From assembly GCA_024276305.1 (NCBI GenBank), contig JAJRXK010000090.1, forward strand, positions 1 through 42,793: 42,793 bases of DNA, written 5' to 3'. The translations under genes were made by a program, and so were the position numbers. The DNA comes from Candidatus Krumholzibacteriota bacterium (GTDB taxonomy: Bacteria > Krumholzibacteriota > Krumholzibacteriia > JAJRXK01). The notes beneath the pieces are model-generated. The model saw only the letters and a list, made by a program, of their open reading frames with translations. It searched no databases and was not told the origin of the DNA. Shown here one piece after another: positions 32,756-42,793 of the stretch (positions within the stretch are counted from its first letter, which is position 1; each line of letters opens with the position of its first letter).

Positions 32756-32783
32756 TTGACACCCGCCCCTCGCCCTCTACCTT
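32756..32783 (+). promoter_or_regulatory. Sigma-70-type promoter upstream of hrcA
   Basis: A perfect -35 TTGACA (32756-32761) and TACCTT (32778-32783) are 16 nt apart, about 75 nt before the hrcA ATG. No CIRCE operator (TTAGCACTC-N9-GAGTGCTAA) is visible in the 116-nt gap. Confidence 0.5.
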
Positions 32784-32857
32784 GGGCCGGAGGATGGGTC
32801 GACGGGCCACCCCGGTGACCCGAGCCTTCGCCCTCAGCCGAGAGGTACTCCGCGCCG

Positions 32858-33886
32858 ATGGTGATGCAGCAGACCACTCCCCGACAACGACAGGTCCTCG
32901 ACCTGGTGGTGCGTCTCTTCATCGAGAGGCGCATGCCGATCAGCAGTCGGATGGTGGAGGAGACCGGCGAGCTCGGAGTGAAGAGCGCCACCATTCGCGC
33001 CGTGCTCGGCGAACTCGAGCGCGAGGGCTATTTGATGCAGCCCCATCCCAGCGCGGGGCGGATCCCCACCGACCGCGGATATCGGGCCTTCGTCGACGGA
33101 CTTCGCCTTCCGGAGGCCGATGATCCCCGTGCCGCCTCCGAATTGCGGTCGGCCATCGAGCAGGCCAGCGCGGACTTCGACCAACTCCTTCGGGCACTGG
33201 CCCGAGTGGTGAGCAGCGTGTCCTCCAACATCGCCATCGTGGCGGGTCCCCGTGAGCGAAGTCCTCAGGTGCGGGGGATCGATCTCTACCAACGCGATTC
33301 CGACCATGTATTCGTGGTCGTGGAGCTCGAGGAGGGTGGAGTTCGTACCGAGTTGGTGGCTCTCGATCGCGCGGTGGTCCCCGAGTCGGTGGTGGCGGCG
33401 GCCACCAGTCTCGGGGGACGCCTGGCCGGCCGTACCCTCGAAGAAGTACGGATCCACCTCGAGGAGCTTCTGGCCCAGGACGGTTCGGAAGGGTCCCACC
33501 TCGCGCAGGAGATCGCGACTCGAGGACGGGCTCTCTTCGATCCGGTGGGGCTCATGCGCTTCACCTACGAAGGGGTCTCCGAGGCATTGGACCAACCGGA
33601 ATTCGCCGATTCCCATCGGCTGCGGTCCTTGCTCGACCTCATGTCCCATGCTCACGACTTCGAGTCCGTCCTCGAATCCCTGGTTCCCGGTGATCGCGGA
33701 GAGGTGGCGGTGGCCATCGGCGAGGAGAACATGCTGCCTTCCCTCCACCCCTTCTCTCTGTTGGCCACGCGTTTCGAGCTGGACGATCAGTACGGATATC
33801 TGGCATTGCTGGGACCGCGGCGCATGCAATACGCTTCCGCCGTGTCCCTGATCCGCATGATCTCTCGGTACCTGCACGAGATCTAG
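32858..33886 (+). CDS. hrcA: Heat-inducible transcription repressor HrcA
   Basis: HrcA represses the dnaK and groE operons by binding CIRCE. The 342-residue protein has the winged helix at the start (RQRQVLDLVVRLFIERRMPISSRMVEE; VKSATIRAVLGELEREGYL; HPSAGRIPTDRGYRAFVDGL), the family's usual first block. A GAF-like domain follows, with a C-terminal LGPRRMQYASAVSLIRMISRYL. It is the first gene of a hrcA-grpE-dnaK cluster. The ATG at 32858 has a weak GAGAGGT site 14 nt before; ATG 32864 is an alternative. Confidence 0.96.
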   Translation: MVMQQTTPRQRQVLDLVVRLFIERRMPISSRMVEETGELGVKSATIRAVLGELEREGYLMQPHPSAGRIPTDRGYRAFVDGLRLPEADDPRAASELRSAIEQASADFDQLLRALARVVSSVSSNIAIVAGPRERSPQVRGIDLYQRDSDHVFVVVELEEGGVRTELVALDRAVVPESVVAAATSLGGRLAGRTLEEVRIHLEELLAQDGSEGSHLAQEIATRGRALFDPVGLMRFTYEGVSEALDQPEFADSHRLRSLLDLMSHAHDFESVLESLVPGDRGEVAVAIGEENMLPSLHPFSLLATRFELDDQYGYLALLGPRRMQYASAVSLIRMISRYLHEI

Positions 33887-33937
33887 TATTCTTCGCACCC
33901 CAGAAGCCCGGTGAGGCGATCGAGGAATGAGGCTCCC

Positions 33938-34648
33938 ATGGATCACGACGAGAAAGTCGACGAGATGGCAGAGATGACCCCGGCGGCGGAAGAATCCGTC
34001 GAAGACCCTCCCGCCGAAGAGGGCCCAGAGGAGGGGGGCGATGAGCCTTCCGAGGAGAGCCCCTCCGAGGCCAAGGCCTCGGCTCGACCGGCCACCAGCG
34101 TGGACGAGCTGGAATTGAGCCTCGACATCGGGGCTCCCGCCCCCGATTCCGGGGAGGCGGCAGAAGCGGAATCTTCTGTCTCTCGAGAGGATCAACTTGC
34201 CGCTCAGCTCGAGTCCCTGCAGGCCGAATCTGACGCCCACCGGGACAAATGGCTTCGGGCCATGGCCGAATTGGACAATTTTCGCAAGCGGACCCGCCGG
34301 GACTTCGAATCTTCCATCAATCTTGCAAAGGCCTCGGTGTTCCGGCAGTTGCTCGACGTGGTGGACAACTTCGAACGGGCTCTCGCGACCGTCGATGCGG
34401 AGGCCGAGAGTACCGATTTCGTGAAGGGCGTCGAGCTCATCCGAGATCAGTTGTTGAGGGTCCTGAAGGACAATGGCGTCCACCGCATCGAGGCGATGGG
34501 ACGCCCCTTCGATCCCAATCTGCACGAAGCGGTCTCGCAGATCGAGACGGACGAGTTCGAGAGTGAGCACGTGGCCCAGGTTGTGCAGGAGGGCTACCAG
34601 CTCGGAGAAATGGTCTTGAGACCCGCGGTTGTGGTCGTGTCCCGCTGA
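33938..34648 (+). CDS. grpE: Nucleotide exchange factor GrpE
   Basis: GrpE drives ADP release from DnaK. The 236-residue protein has an unusually long acidic, disordered N-terminus (about 1-88, rich in Glu, Pro and Ala). A coiled coil follows (LESLQAESDAHRDKWLRAMAELDNFRKRT), then the GrpE head with VFRQLLDVVDNFERAL, FDPNLHEAVSQIE and VVQEGYQLGEMVLRPAVVVVSR. ATG 33938 has GAGG 5 nt upstream; the in-frame ATG 33911 is preceded by no ribosome site. It lies 51 nt after hrcA and 47 nt before dnaK. Confidence 0.96.
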   Translation: MDHDEKVDEMAEMTPAAEESVEDPPAEEGPEEGGDEPSEESPSEAKASARPATSVDELELSLDIGAPAPDSGEAAEAESSVSREDQLAAQLESLQAESDAHRDKWLRAMAELDNFRKRTRRDFESSINLAKASVFRQLLDVVDNFERALATVDAEAESTDFVKGVELIRDQLLRVLKDNGVHRIEAMGRPFDPNLHEAVSQIETDEFESEHVAQVVQEGYQLGEMVLRPAVVVVSR

Positions 34649-34695
34649 TTCCCTTCGGCGCCGACCCTCCGCTCGGTCGGCGCCCCGGAGGAATC

Positions 34696-36513
<1,818 letters not shown>

Positions 36514-36553
36514 GCGAGTCGGGAATCCCCTTCGCAGGAGGGGAGTAGAATTC

Positions 36554-36592
36554 GCCGTCCGGGGCTTGCGCTTGCCCCGGGCGGCTTTTTCT
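36554..36592 (+). terminator. Rho-independent terminator between dnaK and dnaJ
   Basis: GCCGTCCGGGGC (36554-36565) pairs with GCCCCGGGCGGC (36574-36585) over 12 bp (one G-T pair), with an 8-nt loop and a T-run at 36586-36590. It should end most hrcA-grpE-dnaK transcripts. Confidence 0.9.
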
Positions 36593-36653
36593 TGGATGCT
36601 GGCCCGATCGAGGCCCCCGGGCGAGCCCTTCTCCATCCGAAATGTCCGAGGCG

Positions 36654-37784
36654 ATGAGCAAACGCGACTACTACGAAGTGTTGGGTCTGACCAAGGGTGC
36701 CGACGCGTCCGAGATCAAGAAGGCCTACCGAAAGCTGGCGGTGAAGTACCATCCGGACAAGAATCCGGATGACCCGACCGCGGAGGAGAAGTTCAAGGAG
36801 GCCACCGAAGCCTACGAGGTCCTGCGAGACGACGAGAAGCGCAAGCTCTACGACCAGTACGGGCACGCGGGACTCGGCGGAGCCGGCGGATTCGGTGGCG
36901 GATTCGGCGGCCAGGGGATGGAATTCGATCTCTCGGATGCTCTGCGGGCCTTCATGCGCGACTTCGGCGGGGGGGGCTTCGGAGACATCTTCGGGGAGTC
37001 CCGGGGTCGAGGGCGGAACGGACGGGGCCGGGATCTGCAGATCAAGGTCGAGCTCTCCCTCGAAGAGATCGCCTCGGGAGTCGAGAAGACCATCAAGCTC
37101 CAGAAGCAAGTGGCTTGCACCACCTGCCAGGGCAGCGGAGCGGCGGCTGGCGGGGGAGTGAAGGCCTGCGATCAATGCGGGGGCGCGGGGCAGGTGCGCC
37201 GGGTGCAGCGGACCCTCCTCGGTCAATTCGTGAATGTGGTGATGTGTCCCCACTGCCAGGGAGAGGGCCAAGTCATCTCCGCTCCCTGCCGCGATTGCAA
37301 CGGCACCGGAACCGTGCGGGGCACCGAAACGGTCAAGGTCAAGATCCCGGCCGGAGTGACCGGAGGCAATTACCTCACTCTCAAAGGCCAGGGAGATGCC
37401 GGCCAGCGCGGAGCCCCGGCCGGCGATGTCTACGTGGTGATCGAGGAACGCGAAGATCCGATCTTCGAGCGCCACGGGGACGATCTCCTCCTGAACCTTC
37501 CCGTGTCTGCGGTGGACCTCGCGCTGGGAACCAAGATGCAGGTTCCCACGGTGGACGGTCGGGTGAGTCTGAAGATTCCCGCTGGCACCCAGTCCCACAA
37601 GATCTTCCGCATGCGCGGCAAGGGGCTACCGCACCTGCACGGACGGGGGCGGGGGGACCAACTCGTCCGCATCATCGCTTGGACTCCTCAGAGCCTGTCG
37701 GCGGAGGATCGGCGCCGTTTCGAGGAATGCCGTTCCTCGGCCCAGAGAGGCATTCCCGAGCCGGGCCGGAAGATCTACTCCTAG
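36654..37784 (+). CDS. dnaJ: Chaperone DnaJ (Hsp40)
   Basis: DnaJ delivers substrates to DnaK and stimulates its ATPase. The 376-residue protein has a J domain with the HPD motif at 33-35 ([10 protein letters not shown]) and a Gly/Phe-rich linker ([14 protein letters not shown]). Four zinc CxxCxGxG motifs follow ([32 protein letters not shown]), then the C-terminal substrate domains. ATG 36654 gives the canonical [11 protein letters not shown] start. ATG 36642 is four codons longer; neither has a well-spaced ribosome site. It follows the dnaK terminator, so it may need read-through or its own promoter. Confidence 0.97.
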   Translation: MSKRDYYEVLGLTKGADASEIKKAYRKLAVKYHPDKNPDDPTAEEKFKEATEAYEVLRDDEKRKLYDQYGHAGLGGAGGFGGGFGGQGMEFDLSDALRAFMRDFGGGGFGDIFGESRGRGRNGRGRDLQIKVELSLEEIASGVEKTIKLQKQVACTTCQGSGAAAGGGVKACDQCGGAGQVRRVQRTLLGQFVNVVMCPHCQGEGQVISAPCRDCNGTGTVRGTETVKVKIPAGVTGGNYLTLKGQGDAGQRGAPAGDVYVVIEEREDPIFERHGDDLLLNLPVSAVDLALGTKMQVPTVDGRVSLKIPAGTQSHKIFRMRGKGLPHLHGRGRGDQLVRIIAWTPQSLSAEDRRRFEECRSSAQRGIPEPGRKIYS

Positions 37785-37804
37785 GCAGCGCGGAGGGACT
37801 CTCC

Positions 37805-38551
37805 ATGAGTGGCGAAGAAGTGCATGCCCTCGATCCCGGAGCGGTGCACGGAACATCGCTCTTCGTCACCGGGGCCGAAGCTCGGCACATCTCCCGAGTA
37901 TTGCGCCATCGAGTGGGGGACGAACTCCGTTTTGCGACCGGGACCGGAGAGTTTCTGGTGGCGAAAGTGGACCGGATCGAGTCCGACGGGATCTCGGCCG
38001 AGATCCTGCGCCGCGACGCCGATCCCCGGGAAAGCGATGCTCCCTGGTCGATGCTGGGCCTGGCTCTGCTCAAGGGGGATCGTTTCGAATGGGCCCTGGA
38101 GAAGGCGGTCGAGGTCGGGGTCCACGAGATCTGGCCACTGCTCTGCGATCACTGCGTGGTCCGGTGGAAGGAGAGCGGCGGGGCGAAGAAACTCGAGCGC
38201 TGGCGGCGCATCGCGGAGAGCGCGATGAAGCAGTCCGGCCGGAGCTGGAGGCCGGTGGTCCATCCGCCGGTCCGGCCCCTCGAGGCGGTCGAGACCTTTC
38301 GCCAGCGCTTCGGAAGCGATAGTCTCGTGGCGGTCGCGGACGAGGCGGTCGAGGATGGGGTGCCGGCGGGGGAGGATTGGGCCCCGAAGAGGCCGCGCCT
38401 GGTCCTGGTGGGCCCGGAGGGCGCCTTCAGCGAGTCGGAGAAGGCCGCCTTGACCGAGGCTCGGGTTCCGGCCTTCAGCCTCGGGCCCTATCGTCTGCGG
38501 GCCGAGACCGCGGCCCTGGTCGCCCTGGTCACCACGAACGGAGGACACTGA
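37805..38551 (+). CDS. rsmE: 16S rRNA (uracil-1498-N3)-methyltransferase RsmE
   Basis: RsmE methylates N3 of U1498 in 16S rRNA. The 248-residue SPOUT enzyme has an N-terminal PUA-like part (EARHISRVLRHRVGDELRF) and the knot region. LLKGDRFEWALEKAVEVGV, AMKQSGRSWRP, LVLVGPEGAFSESEKAAL and FSLGPYRLRAETAALVALV (SAM-binding end, LG-x-x-ILRxETA-like) support this. GGAGGG 7 nt before ATG 37805 decides the start. It comes 20 nt after dnaJ; in Bacillus prmA normally sits between them and is missing here. Confidence 0.95.
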   Translation: MSGEEVHALDPGAVHGTSLFVTGAEARHISRVLRHRVGDELRFATGTGEFLVAKVDRIESDGISAEILRRDADPRESDAPWSMLGLALLKGDRFEWALEKAVEVGVHEIWPLLCDHCVVRWKESGGAKKLERWRRIAESAMKQSGRSWRPVVHPPVRPLEAVETFRQRFGSDSLVAVADEAVEDGVPAGEDWAPKRPRLVLVGPEGAFSESEKAALTEARVPAFSLGPYRLRAETAALVALVTTNGGH

Positions 38552-38552
38552 G

Positions 38553-39005
38553 ATGGCATCGTTGCAGGAACAGCTCCAGGCGGACCTCGTATCCGCGATG
38601 AAGGCTCGGGACAAGGCCAGACTGTCGGTGCTGCGGATGGTCTCGGCTCGGGTGAAGGATGCGGCCATCGAGAAGCGGGCCCCGCTGGAGGACGCGGAGG
38701 TGCAGCGGTTGCTCATGACCTACGCCAAGCAGCGTGAAGATGGGCTCGAGGAGGCTCGCCGGGCGGGGAGAGAGGATCTGGCGGAGCAGGAGCAATTCGA
38801 ACTCGAGGTGGTCCGAGCCTATCTGCCCGAGCCCCTGGGAGATTCCGATCTCCAGGCCTTGGTCGATGCGGTCGTCCAGGAGCTCGGAGCGTCGACGATG
38901 AAGGACATGGGTCGGGTCATGAAGGCCGCGATCGAAAGAGCCGAGGGCCGGGCCGACGGCAACCGGATCAGTGCCGCCGTGAAATCTCGGTTGGCCCGAG
39001 CTTAG
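38553..39005 (+). CDS. YqeY/GatB-related domain protein
   Basis: The 150-residue protein has the YqeY fold. It shows a helical start (LQEQLQADLVSAMKARDKARLSVLRMVSARVKDAAIEKR) and the GatB-tail-like end ELGASTMKDMGRVMKAAIERAEGRADGNRISAAVKSRL. The homologous part of GatB binds tRNA in the amidotransferase, but free-standing YqeY has no firmly known function. It starts 1 nt after the rsmE stop and lies 7 nt before cvpA, within a tight run. Confidence 0.92.
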   Translation: MASLQEQLQADLVSAMKARDKARLSVLRMVSARVKDAAIEKRAPLEDAEVQRLLMTYAKQREDGLEEARRAGREDLAEQEQFELEVVRAYLPEPLGDSDLQALVDAVVQELGASTMKDMGRVMKAAIERAEGRADGNRISAAVKSRLARA

Positions 39006-39012
39006 GAGTGAC

Positions 39013-39600
39013 GTGGAGATTCTCTGGATTCTAGCCGGTGTCTTGGTGGTGGGCTCGCTGATCTCCGGTCTGCGCCACGGAGTGGTGCGGAGGGTGGTGG
39101 AGCTCGTGGGGCTCGTGGCCATCTTCCTCTTCGCGTCGTCGATGGCGGCCTGGCTGCGGCCCTGGGTCGGCGAGCGCATCGATTGGGACGAGCGCGTGGT
39201 CTTTCTCGCCTCCTGGGGAGCGGTTCTGGTGGGAGGGCTGGTCGGAGTCCGTCTACTGGCCATCGCCCTGCAGAGGATCGTGCGCATCTCGGTGGTGGGA
39301 TGGCTGGATCGCCTCGGGGGAGCGGTGCTCGGAGCCCTCTTCGGGGCGGTGCTCGCCAGCTGCCTCTTCGTTGCGGCGACCGCGTTGCCGATCGAGGGCT
39401 CGATCCACGATCGAATGAGGGAGGACCCCTACTCCTCCTTCCTCCTCCACTTGGCTCCCGATCTCTACGATGCCCTGCGAGGAATCTGGCAGGGGGACGA
39501 GTTCTTCGAAGCCCTCGGGGAACGGGTCGAGCCCGCGGCTCGGCAGGCGGTGGAACGGATCGAGGCGGCCATCGACGAATTCGACGCTCCCTCTCCATGA
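39013..39600 (+). CDS. CvpA-family membrane protein
   Basis: The 195-residue protein has four hydrophobic segments (MEILWILAGVLVVGSLISG; VVELVGLVAIFLFASSMAAWL; VVFLASWGAVLVGGLVGVRLL; LGGAVLGALFGAVLASCLFVA) with the CvpA-typical GLxxG and GAVLGALFG motifs. A soluble C-terminal tail follows. CvpA is known from colicin V production and envelope stress in Proteobacteria; its mechanism is unclear. The start is GTG 39013, with TTAGGAG just upstream. The stop overlaps the mutS2 start by 4 nt. cvpA-mutS2 pairing is common. Confidence 0.88.
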   Translation: MEILWILAGVLVVGSLISGLRHGVVRRVVELVGLVAIFLFASSMAAWLRPWVGERIDWDERVVFLASWGAVLVGGLVGVRLLAIALQRIVRISVVGWLDRLGGAVLGALFGAVLASCLFVAATALPIEGSIHDRMREDPYSSFLLHLAPDLYDALRGIWQGDEFFEALGERVEPAARQAVERIEAAIDEFDAPSP

Positions 39601-42002
39601 GCCTCTTCGACGGCGAAGAAGGACGTCGCACGGCGGAACTCCTGGAGTGGACCACCGTGGTCGACGCGGTCGCAGAGCAGTGCAGCCTGGTCCGTGCGGC
39701 GGAGCGGGTGAGGGAGCTGCGGCCCACTCCGGACTTCGAGGAATTGAAGCGGCGCTGGCAGTGCTTCCGGGAATTGGAACGGGATCAGGCCCAGGAGCGC
39801 TCCTTGCCGCTGGCTGCGATGGAGGATCTGGAGACCCTCCTCTCCCCCGAAAACCTGCGTCGAGGTCCCTTGGGGGCCGAGGAGATCGTGGCGGTGGGGG
39901 CGGCGGCCCGAGAGTTGTCCCGATTGATCGCCTACCTGCGTCTTCACGAAGACCGCCTCCCCCTCGCCGGTGCGGCTTGCCCCGATCTGCGGGGCGGCGA
40001 AGCCCTGGCCGGGGAGATCGAGACCTGTCTGGATCGGGATGGGCGGGTCCTGGATGCGGCGAGTCCCCGTCTGCGCGCGCGGCGCCGCGAAGAGCGTGCG
40101 GCGGCGTCGAGTTGGCGAGACCTGGCCCAATCCCAGATGCGCCGGGCCCGAGCCCAGGGGTGGACCACCGCCGAAGAACTCACCCTCCGGGGGGATCGCT
40201 TCGTCCTTCCCATCCAGGCCCGCCATCGGGGCCAGGTTCCGGGAATCATCCACGACCGCAGCGGCACCGGCGCGACCCTCTACATCGAGCCCCTGGCCGT
40301 GGTGGAGGCGGCCAACGAGTGGAGCCGGGTGCGTCTGGAGGTTCGTGAAGAGGAAGAGCGGATCCTGCTGGGCCTGCATCAGTCCATCGCCCGATGCCGT
40401 GACGACCTGGTGGAGGCCTATCGTTTCGCGGTGGAGGTCGATGCCCTCCGGGCCGCGGTGCGCTGGGGGGTCCAGGTGGGGGGGAAGGTGCCCGAATTCC
40501 ACTCCGGCCGGGAGTGGAGCATCGATGCCTACCGCCATCCCCCACTCCTGGGCAGTCTCCGGGCGGTGGGACGGGAGGAGGACCTGGTTCCCCTCGATCT
40601 CCGCCTCGAGGATGGCCGCGCGCTCCTGGTGAGTGGGCCCAACGCCGGCGGAAAGTCCCTCCTCCTGAAGTCCGTGGCGATGGTGGTGATGTTGGCGCAG
40701 AGCGGCCTTCCGATCCCGGCCGACACCCCTCCTCGGCTGCCCCTCTTCGACGGGGTCTTTCTCGAGCTGGGTGACGACCAGTCCATTGCCGACGCTCTCA
40801 GCAGTTTTTCGGCCCACCTCACTCACTTGCGCGAGCTCTTGGCGGGCGCGACGGAGCGGAGCTTGGTTCTCCTGGACGAGATCGGCGGGGGGACCGATCC
40901 GCAGGAGGGGGTGGCCCTGGCCTGGGCCATCTTGGAGAGCTTCGTGGACCGGGGGGCGCGGGTGCTGGCCACCACTCACTACGGGGAGCTCAAGGCCTTG
41001 GTGGAGGAAGATCCCCGTTTTCGTCACGCGAGCATGGCCTTCGATCCGGGCCGGTTGGTCCCGCGCTACGAGCTGCGTCTGGACCTGCCGGGGTCGAGCC
41101 ACGCACTGTCCATCGCTCAGAGCCTCGGTCTTCCGCGGCCGGTCCTCGACCGGGCCCGGGAACTCGTGGGCGACCAGCGTCTGGAACTCGACTCGCTGCT
41201 GCGGAGTCTGCAGGAGGAACGCGATGCCCATGCCCGCGCCCGGGCGGAGGTGGGGGAGGTCCGCGACGAAGCGCGCTTGCGCCAGCAGGAATACGAGCGG
41301 CGGGTCCGTGAGTGGAAGCGGGAGCGGCGTGAGCGGATGGCACGGGCCGAGGCCGAAGCGGCCGGGATCCTGCGGAACACCCGGCGCAAGGTGGAGCGCT
41401 TGGTCGAGGAGCTTCGCCTCGCGGGGGACGAAGAGGCGGTCCGGGAGGCCGCCCGGCAGGCTCGCCGCGAAGTCGATGAGGGGGTGGCGGCCCACGAGGA
41501 GAGGGCCCGACGCCAGCAGCCGGACCTCGGCCCCGAGCTGCGTCCCCTTCGGATCGAGGCCGGAGATCGGCTTCGGCACCGGGGATTGGGAAAAGTGGGG
41601 GAGGTGGTGGAGATTCGGGGAGAACAGGTGACCCTCGACGTGGGAGGAACTCGGGTGGTGGCGGCCCGAGACCAACTCGTAGCCGTGGATTCGGGGGCGG
41701 AGCCCCCTTCTCCCGCCCCGACCGGGGGGGTCCGGGCCGAAGTCCATGCGATCTCTGCCGCCGAGCTGGGGAGGGTGGACGTACGGGGGATGGACGTCGA
41801 GGAAGCCTGGGCGGAGGTGGATCGGGCCCTCGATCGTTGCCTTCTCCACGGATCTTCGACCCTGGAAGTGGTCCACGGGAAGGGGACCGGTCGCCTGCGA
41901 GAGGAGGTCGGGCGCCGTCTTCGGCGGGACCCGAGAGTGCACCGAGCCGCGGTGGGGGGCGATGGACGCTACGATGAAGGCGTGACTCTGGTAGAGTGCT
42001 GA
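39597..42002 (+). CDS. mutS2: Endonuclease MutS2
   Basis: MutS2 is a MutS paralogue acting on recombination intermediates or stalled, collided ribosomes. The 801-residue protein has a helical core, Walker A GPNAGGKSLLLK (about 347-358), Walker B SLVLLDEIGGGTDPQEG and ATTHYGELKAL. A coiled-coil stretch and KOW-like segment (LRHRGLGKVGEVVEIRGEQV) follow. The C-terminal Smr nuclease domain has VDVRGMDVEEAWAEVD and VVHGKGTGRLREEV. GDGRYDEGVTLVEC closes the Smr fold. It is coupled to cvpA by an ATGA overlap. In the 84-nt gap before dnaG, a CCCGC/GCGGG hairpin lacks a T-run. Confidence 0.96.
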   Translation: MSLFDGEEGRRTAELLEWTTVVDAVAEQCSLVRAAERVRELRPTPDFEELKRRWQCFRELERDQAQERSLPLAAMEDLETLLSPENLRRGPLGAEEIVAVGAAARELSRLIAYLRLHEDRLPLAGAACPDLRGGEALAGEIETCLDRDGRVLDAASPRLRARRREERAAASSWRDLAQSQMRRARAQGWTTAEELTLRGDRFVLPIQARHRGQVPGIIHDRSGTGATLYIEPLAVVEAANEWSRVRLEVREEEERILLGLHQSIARCRDDLVEAYRFAVEVDALRAAVRWGVQVGGKVPEFHSGREWSIDAYRHPPLLGSLRAVGREEDLVPLDLRLEDGRALLVSGPNAGGKSLLLKSVAMVVMLAQSGLPIPADTPPRLPLFDGVFLELGDDQSIADALSSFSAHLTHLRELLAGATERSLVLLDEIGGGTDPQEGVALAWAILESFVDRGARVLATTHYGELKALVEEDPRFRHASMAFDPGRLVPRYELRLDLPGSSHALSIAQSLGLPRPVLDRARELVGDQRLELDSLLRSLQEERDAHARARAEVGEVRDEARLRQQEYERRVREWKRERRERMARAEAEAAGILRNTRRKVERLVEELRLAGDEEAVREAARQARREVDEGVAAHEERARRQQPDLGPELRPLRIEAGDRLRHRGLGKVGEVVEIRGEQVTLDVGGTRVVAARDQLVAVDSGAEPPSPAPTGGVRAEVHAISAAELGRVDVRGMDVEEAWAEVDRALDRCLLHGSSTLEVVHGKGTGRLREEVGRRLRRDPRVHRAAVGGDGRYDEGVTLVEC

Positions 42003-42086
42003 ACCCGCAAGCGGCGGGAGAGCCTGGAGGGCCGGCGGTTGGGCAGCCGCAGCGGTGCGATGGGGAGCTTTGGCAGCGGAGTTTCG

Positions 42087-42793
42087 ATGGGCGGACGCAT
42101 TCCCGAGGACATCATCGACAAGGTGCGCGACGAGGTCGCCATCGAGGAGGTGATCGGCCACTTCGTGCCGCTCCAGCGGAAGGGCAGCTCTTATTGGGGC
42201 TGTTGCCCCTTTCACACCGAGAAGACCCCCAGCTTCCACGTGCATCCCGAGCGACAGATCTTCTACTGCTTCGGTTGCCAACGGGGGGGCGGAGTCTTCC
42301 GCTTTCTCATGGACAAGGAGGGAATGAGCTTCCCCGAGGCGGTGCAGTGGTGCGCGAGCCGCATCGGTCTCGACCTCACGCGCTTCTTGGAGAGCGAAAG
42401 AGAGGGGCCGGACCCCCGGGGGCCGGTCTTCGAGGCGAATCGCTGGTGGGCCGAGTGGGCCGCCGAGCGTCTGAACTCCCCGGCCGGGGAGGCCGCCAGG
42501 AATTATGCCCGTCAACGGGGTCTCCACCCCGAGACCATCGAGGGCTTCGGCCTGGGCTACGCTCCCGCGGACGGGCGGGAGCTGGTCGAAAGCGCAAGAA
42601 AAGCGGATATCTCCGAAGAGGCCCTTCTCGCGGCGGGGATCCTGGGCCGCAAAGAGGGACGCGCCCCCTTTGCCTATTTTCGATCGCGGATTATATTTCC
42701 CATTCGCGGCGTCGCGCAGAAGATTCACGGGTTTGGCGGCAGAATCCTGGGGCCAGGCGAGCCCAAGTACCTCAACTCACCCGAGACCCCCGT
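42087..42793 (+). CDS. dnaG: DNA primase, 3' end beyond the window
   Basis: Translation from ATG 42087 gives 235 residues of DnaG before the window ends. The N-terminal CHC2 zinc domain is clear (ISDKV-like DIIDKVRDEVAIEEVIGHFV; CCPFHTEKTPSFHV; FYCFGCQRGG). The catalytic-core start ARNYARQRGLHPETIEGFGLGYAP and IIFPIRGVAQKIHGFGGRIL follow. Primase makes RNA primers for replication. The start has GGAG 5 nt upstream; ATG 42060, in frame, lacks one. The expected neighbour rpoD would lie beyond the window. Confidence 0.96.
   Translation, partial: MGGRIPEDIIDKVRDEVAIEEVIGHFVPLQRKGSSYWGCCPFHTEKTPSFHVHPERQIFYCFGCQRGGGVFRFLMDKEGMSFPEAVQWCASRIGLDLTRFLESEREGPDPRGPVFEANRWWAEWAAERLNSPAGEAARNYARQRGLHPETIEGFGLGYAPADGRELVESARKADISEEALLAAGILGRKEGRAPFAYFRSRIIFPIRGVAQKIHGFGGRILGPGEPKYLNSPETP

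Noticed and set aside
32742-32857. CIRCE operator before hrcA
   Set aside because: Only a GGGTC/GACCC repeat with a long loop is present, unlike TTAGCACTC-N9-GAGTGCTAA.
42003-42086. Small RNA or gene between mutS2 and dnaG
   Set aside because: Only short GC hairpins; no conserved SRP, 6S or tmRNA core was recognised, and the in-frame ATG at 42060 lacks a ribosome site.
39465-42728. A 1087-residue open frame on the minus strand under cvpA and mutS2, and similar 600-700-residue antisense frames at 15636-17528, 19645-21798, 25090-26958 and 29076-30968
   Set aside because: These mirror well-identified genes, have no recognisable domain and arise from GC-rich codon bias on the opposite strand.

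Overview
The window is a GC-rich (roughly two-thirds G+C by eye), densely packed bacterial chromosome segment. It holds housekeeping genes, with no rRNA, CRISPR, insertion sequence, phage or plasmid genes. The cell is inferred to be Gram-negative because it has a Kdo transferase, a heptosyltransferase-type glycosyltransferase and a signal-peptide-bearing thrombospondin-type-3 repeat protein. A GWxTD-type protein, a DUF5683-like membrane protein and TSP3 repeats together suggest the FCB side of the tree (a Krumholzibacteria, Eisenbacteria, Latescibacteria or Gemmatimonadota-like lineage). That placement is inference from gene families, not a phylogeny.

Layout. 1-3.2 kb: end of a TPR/GWxTD protein and a GAF plus SpoIIE/RsbU-type phosphatase. 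3.3-8.6 kb: a haem/queuosine cluster (HemX/CcsA-like protein, hemA, hemD, an unknown polytopic membrane protein, queE, queC). 8.6-10.9 kb, minus strand: waaA and a family-9 glycosyltransferase. 11-14.8 kb: two tandem CNNM/CBS (CorC-like) proteins and the TSP3 repeat protein, whose 3' end overlaps the convergent mazG. 15.8-22.5 kb: uvrA-galE and a soluble histidine kinase with a receiver-only response regulator. 22.5-23.5 kb: tRNA-Phe, an orphan marR on the minus strand, tRNA-Thr and a strong terminator. 23.7-29.1 kb: glmM-glmS-ridA, then a selenocysteine tRNA gene (selC), a diacylglycerol-kinase-family gene and the DUF5683-like gene. 29.1-42.8 kb: lepA-lepB-hemW-hrcA-grpE-dnaK-dnaJ-rsmE-yqeY-cvpA-mutS2-dnaG, with dnaG running off the end.

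How it works together. Many neighbours overlap by 4 nt (ATGA or GTGA), so translational coupling is the rule. Glutamyl-tRNA reductase and uroporphyrinogen-III synthase serve tetrapyrrole synthesis, and QueE and QueC make the 7-deazaguanine precursor of queuosine. WaaA and the glycosyltransferase build the LPS inner core. GlmM and GlmS make the glucosamine-phosphate precursors of the wall and LPS. The lepA-to-dnaJ block resembles the dnaK locus of Bacillus, with lepB added and prmA missing.

The most informative hidden element is the 95-nt tRNA-Sec at 27427-27521. It lies in a gap that a naive long ORF call (start at 27445) would cover. It implies that this genome decodes some UGA codons as selenocysteine, although no selenoprotein gene is visible in this window. 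No wholly new multi-gene system was found. The best leads are selC and its link to the lipid kinase gene, the unknown membrane protein coupled to hemD, the soluble kinase/receiver pair, the orphan MarR with a palindromic operator, and the coordinated loss of one cysteine pair in the TSP3 array.
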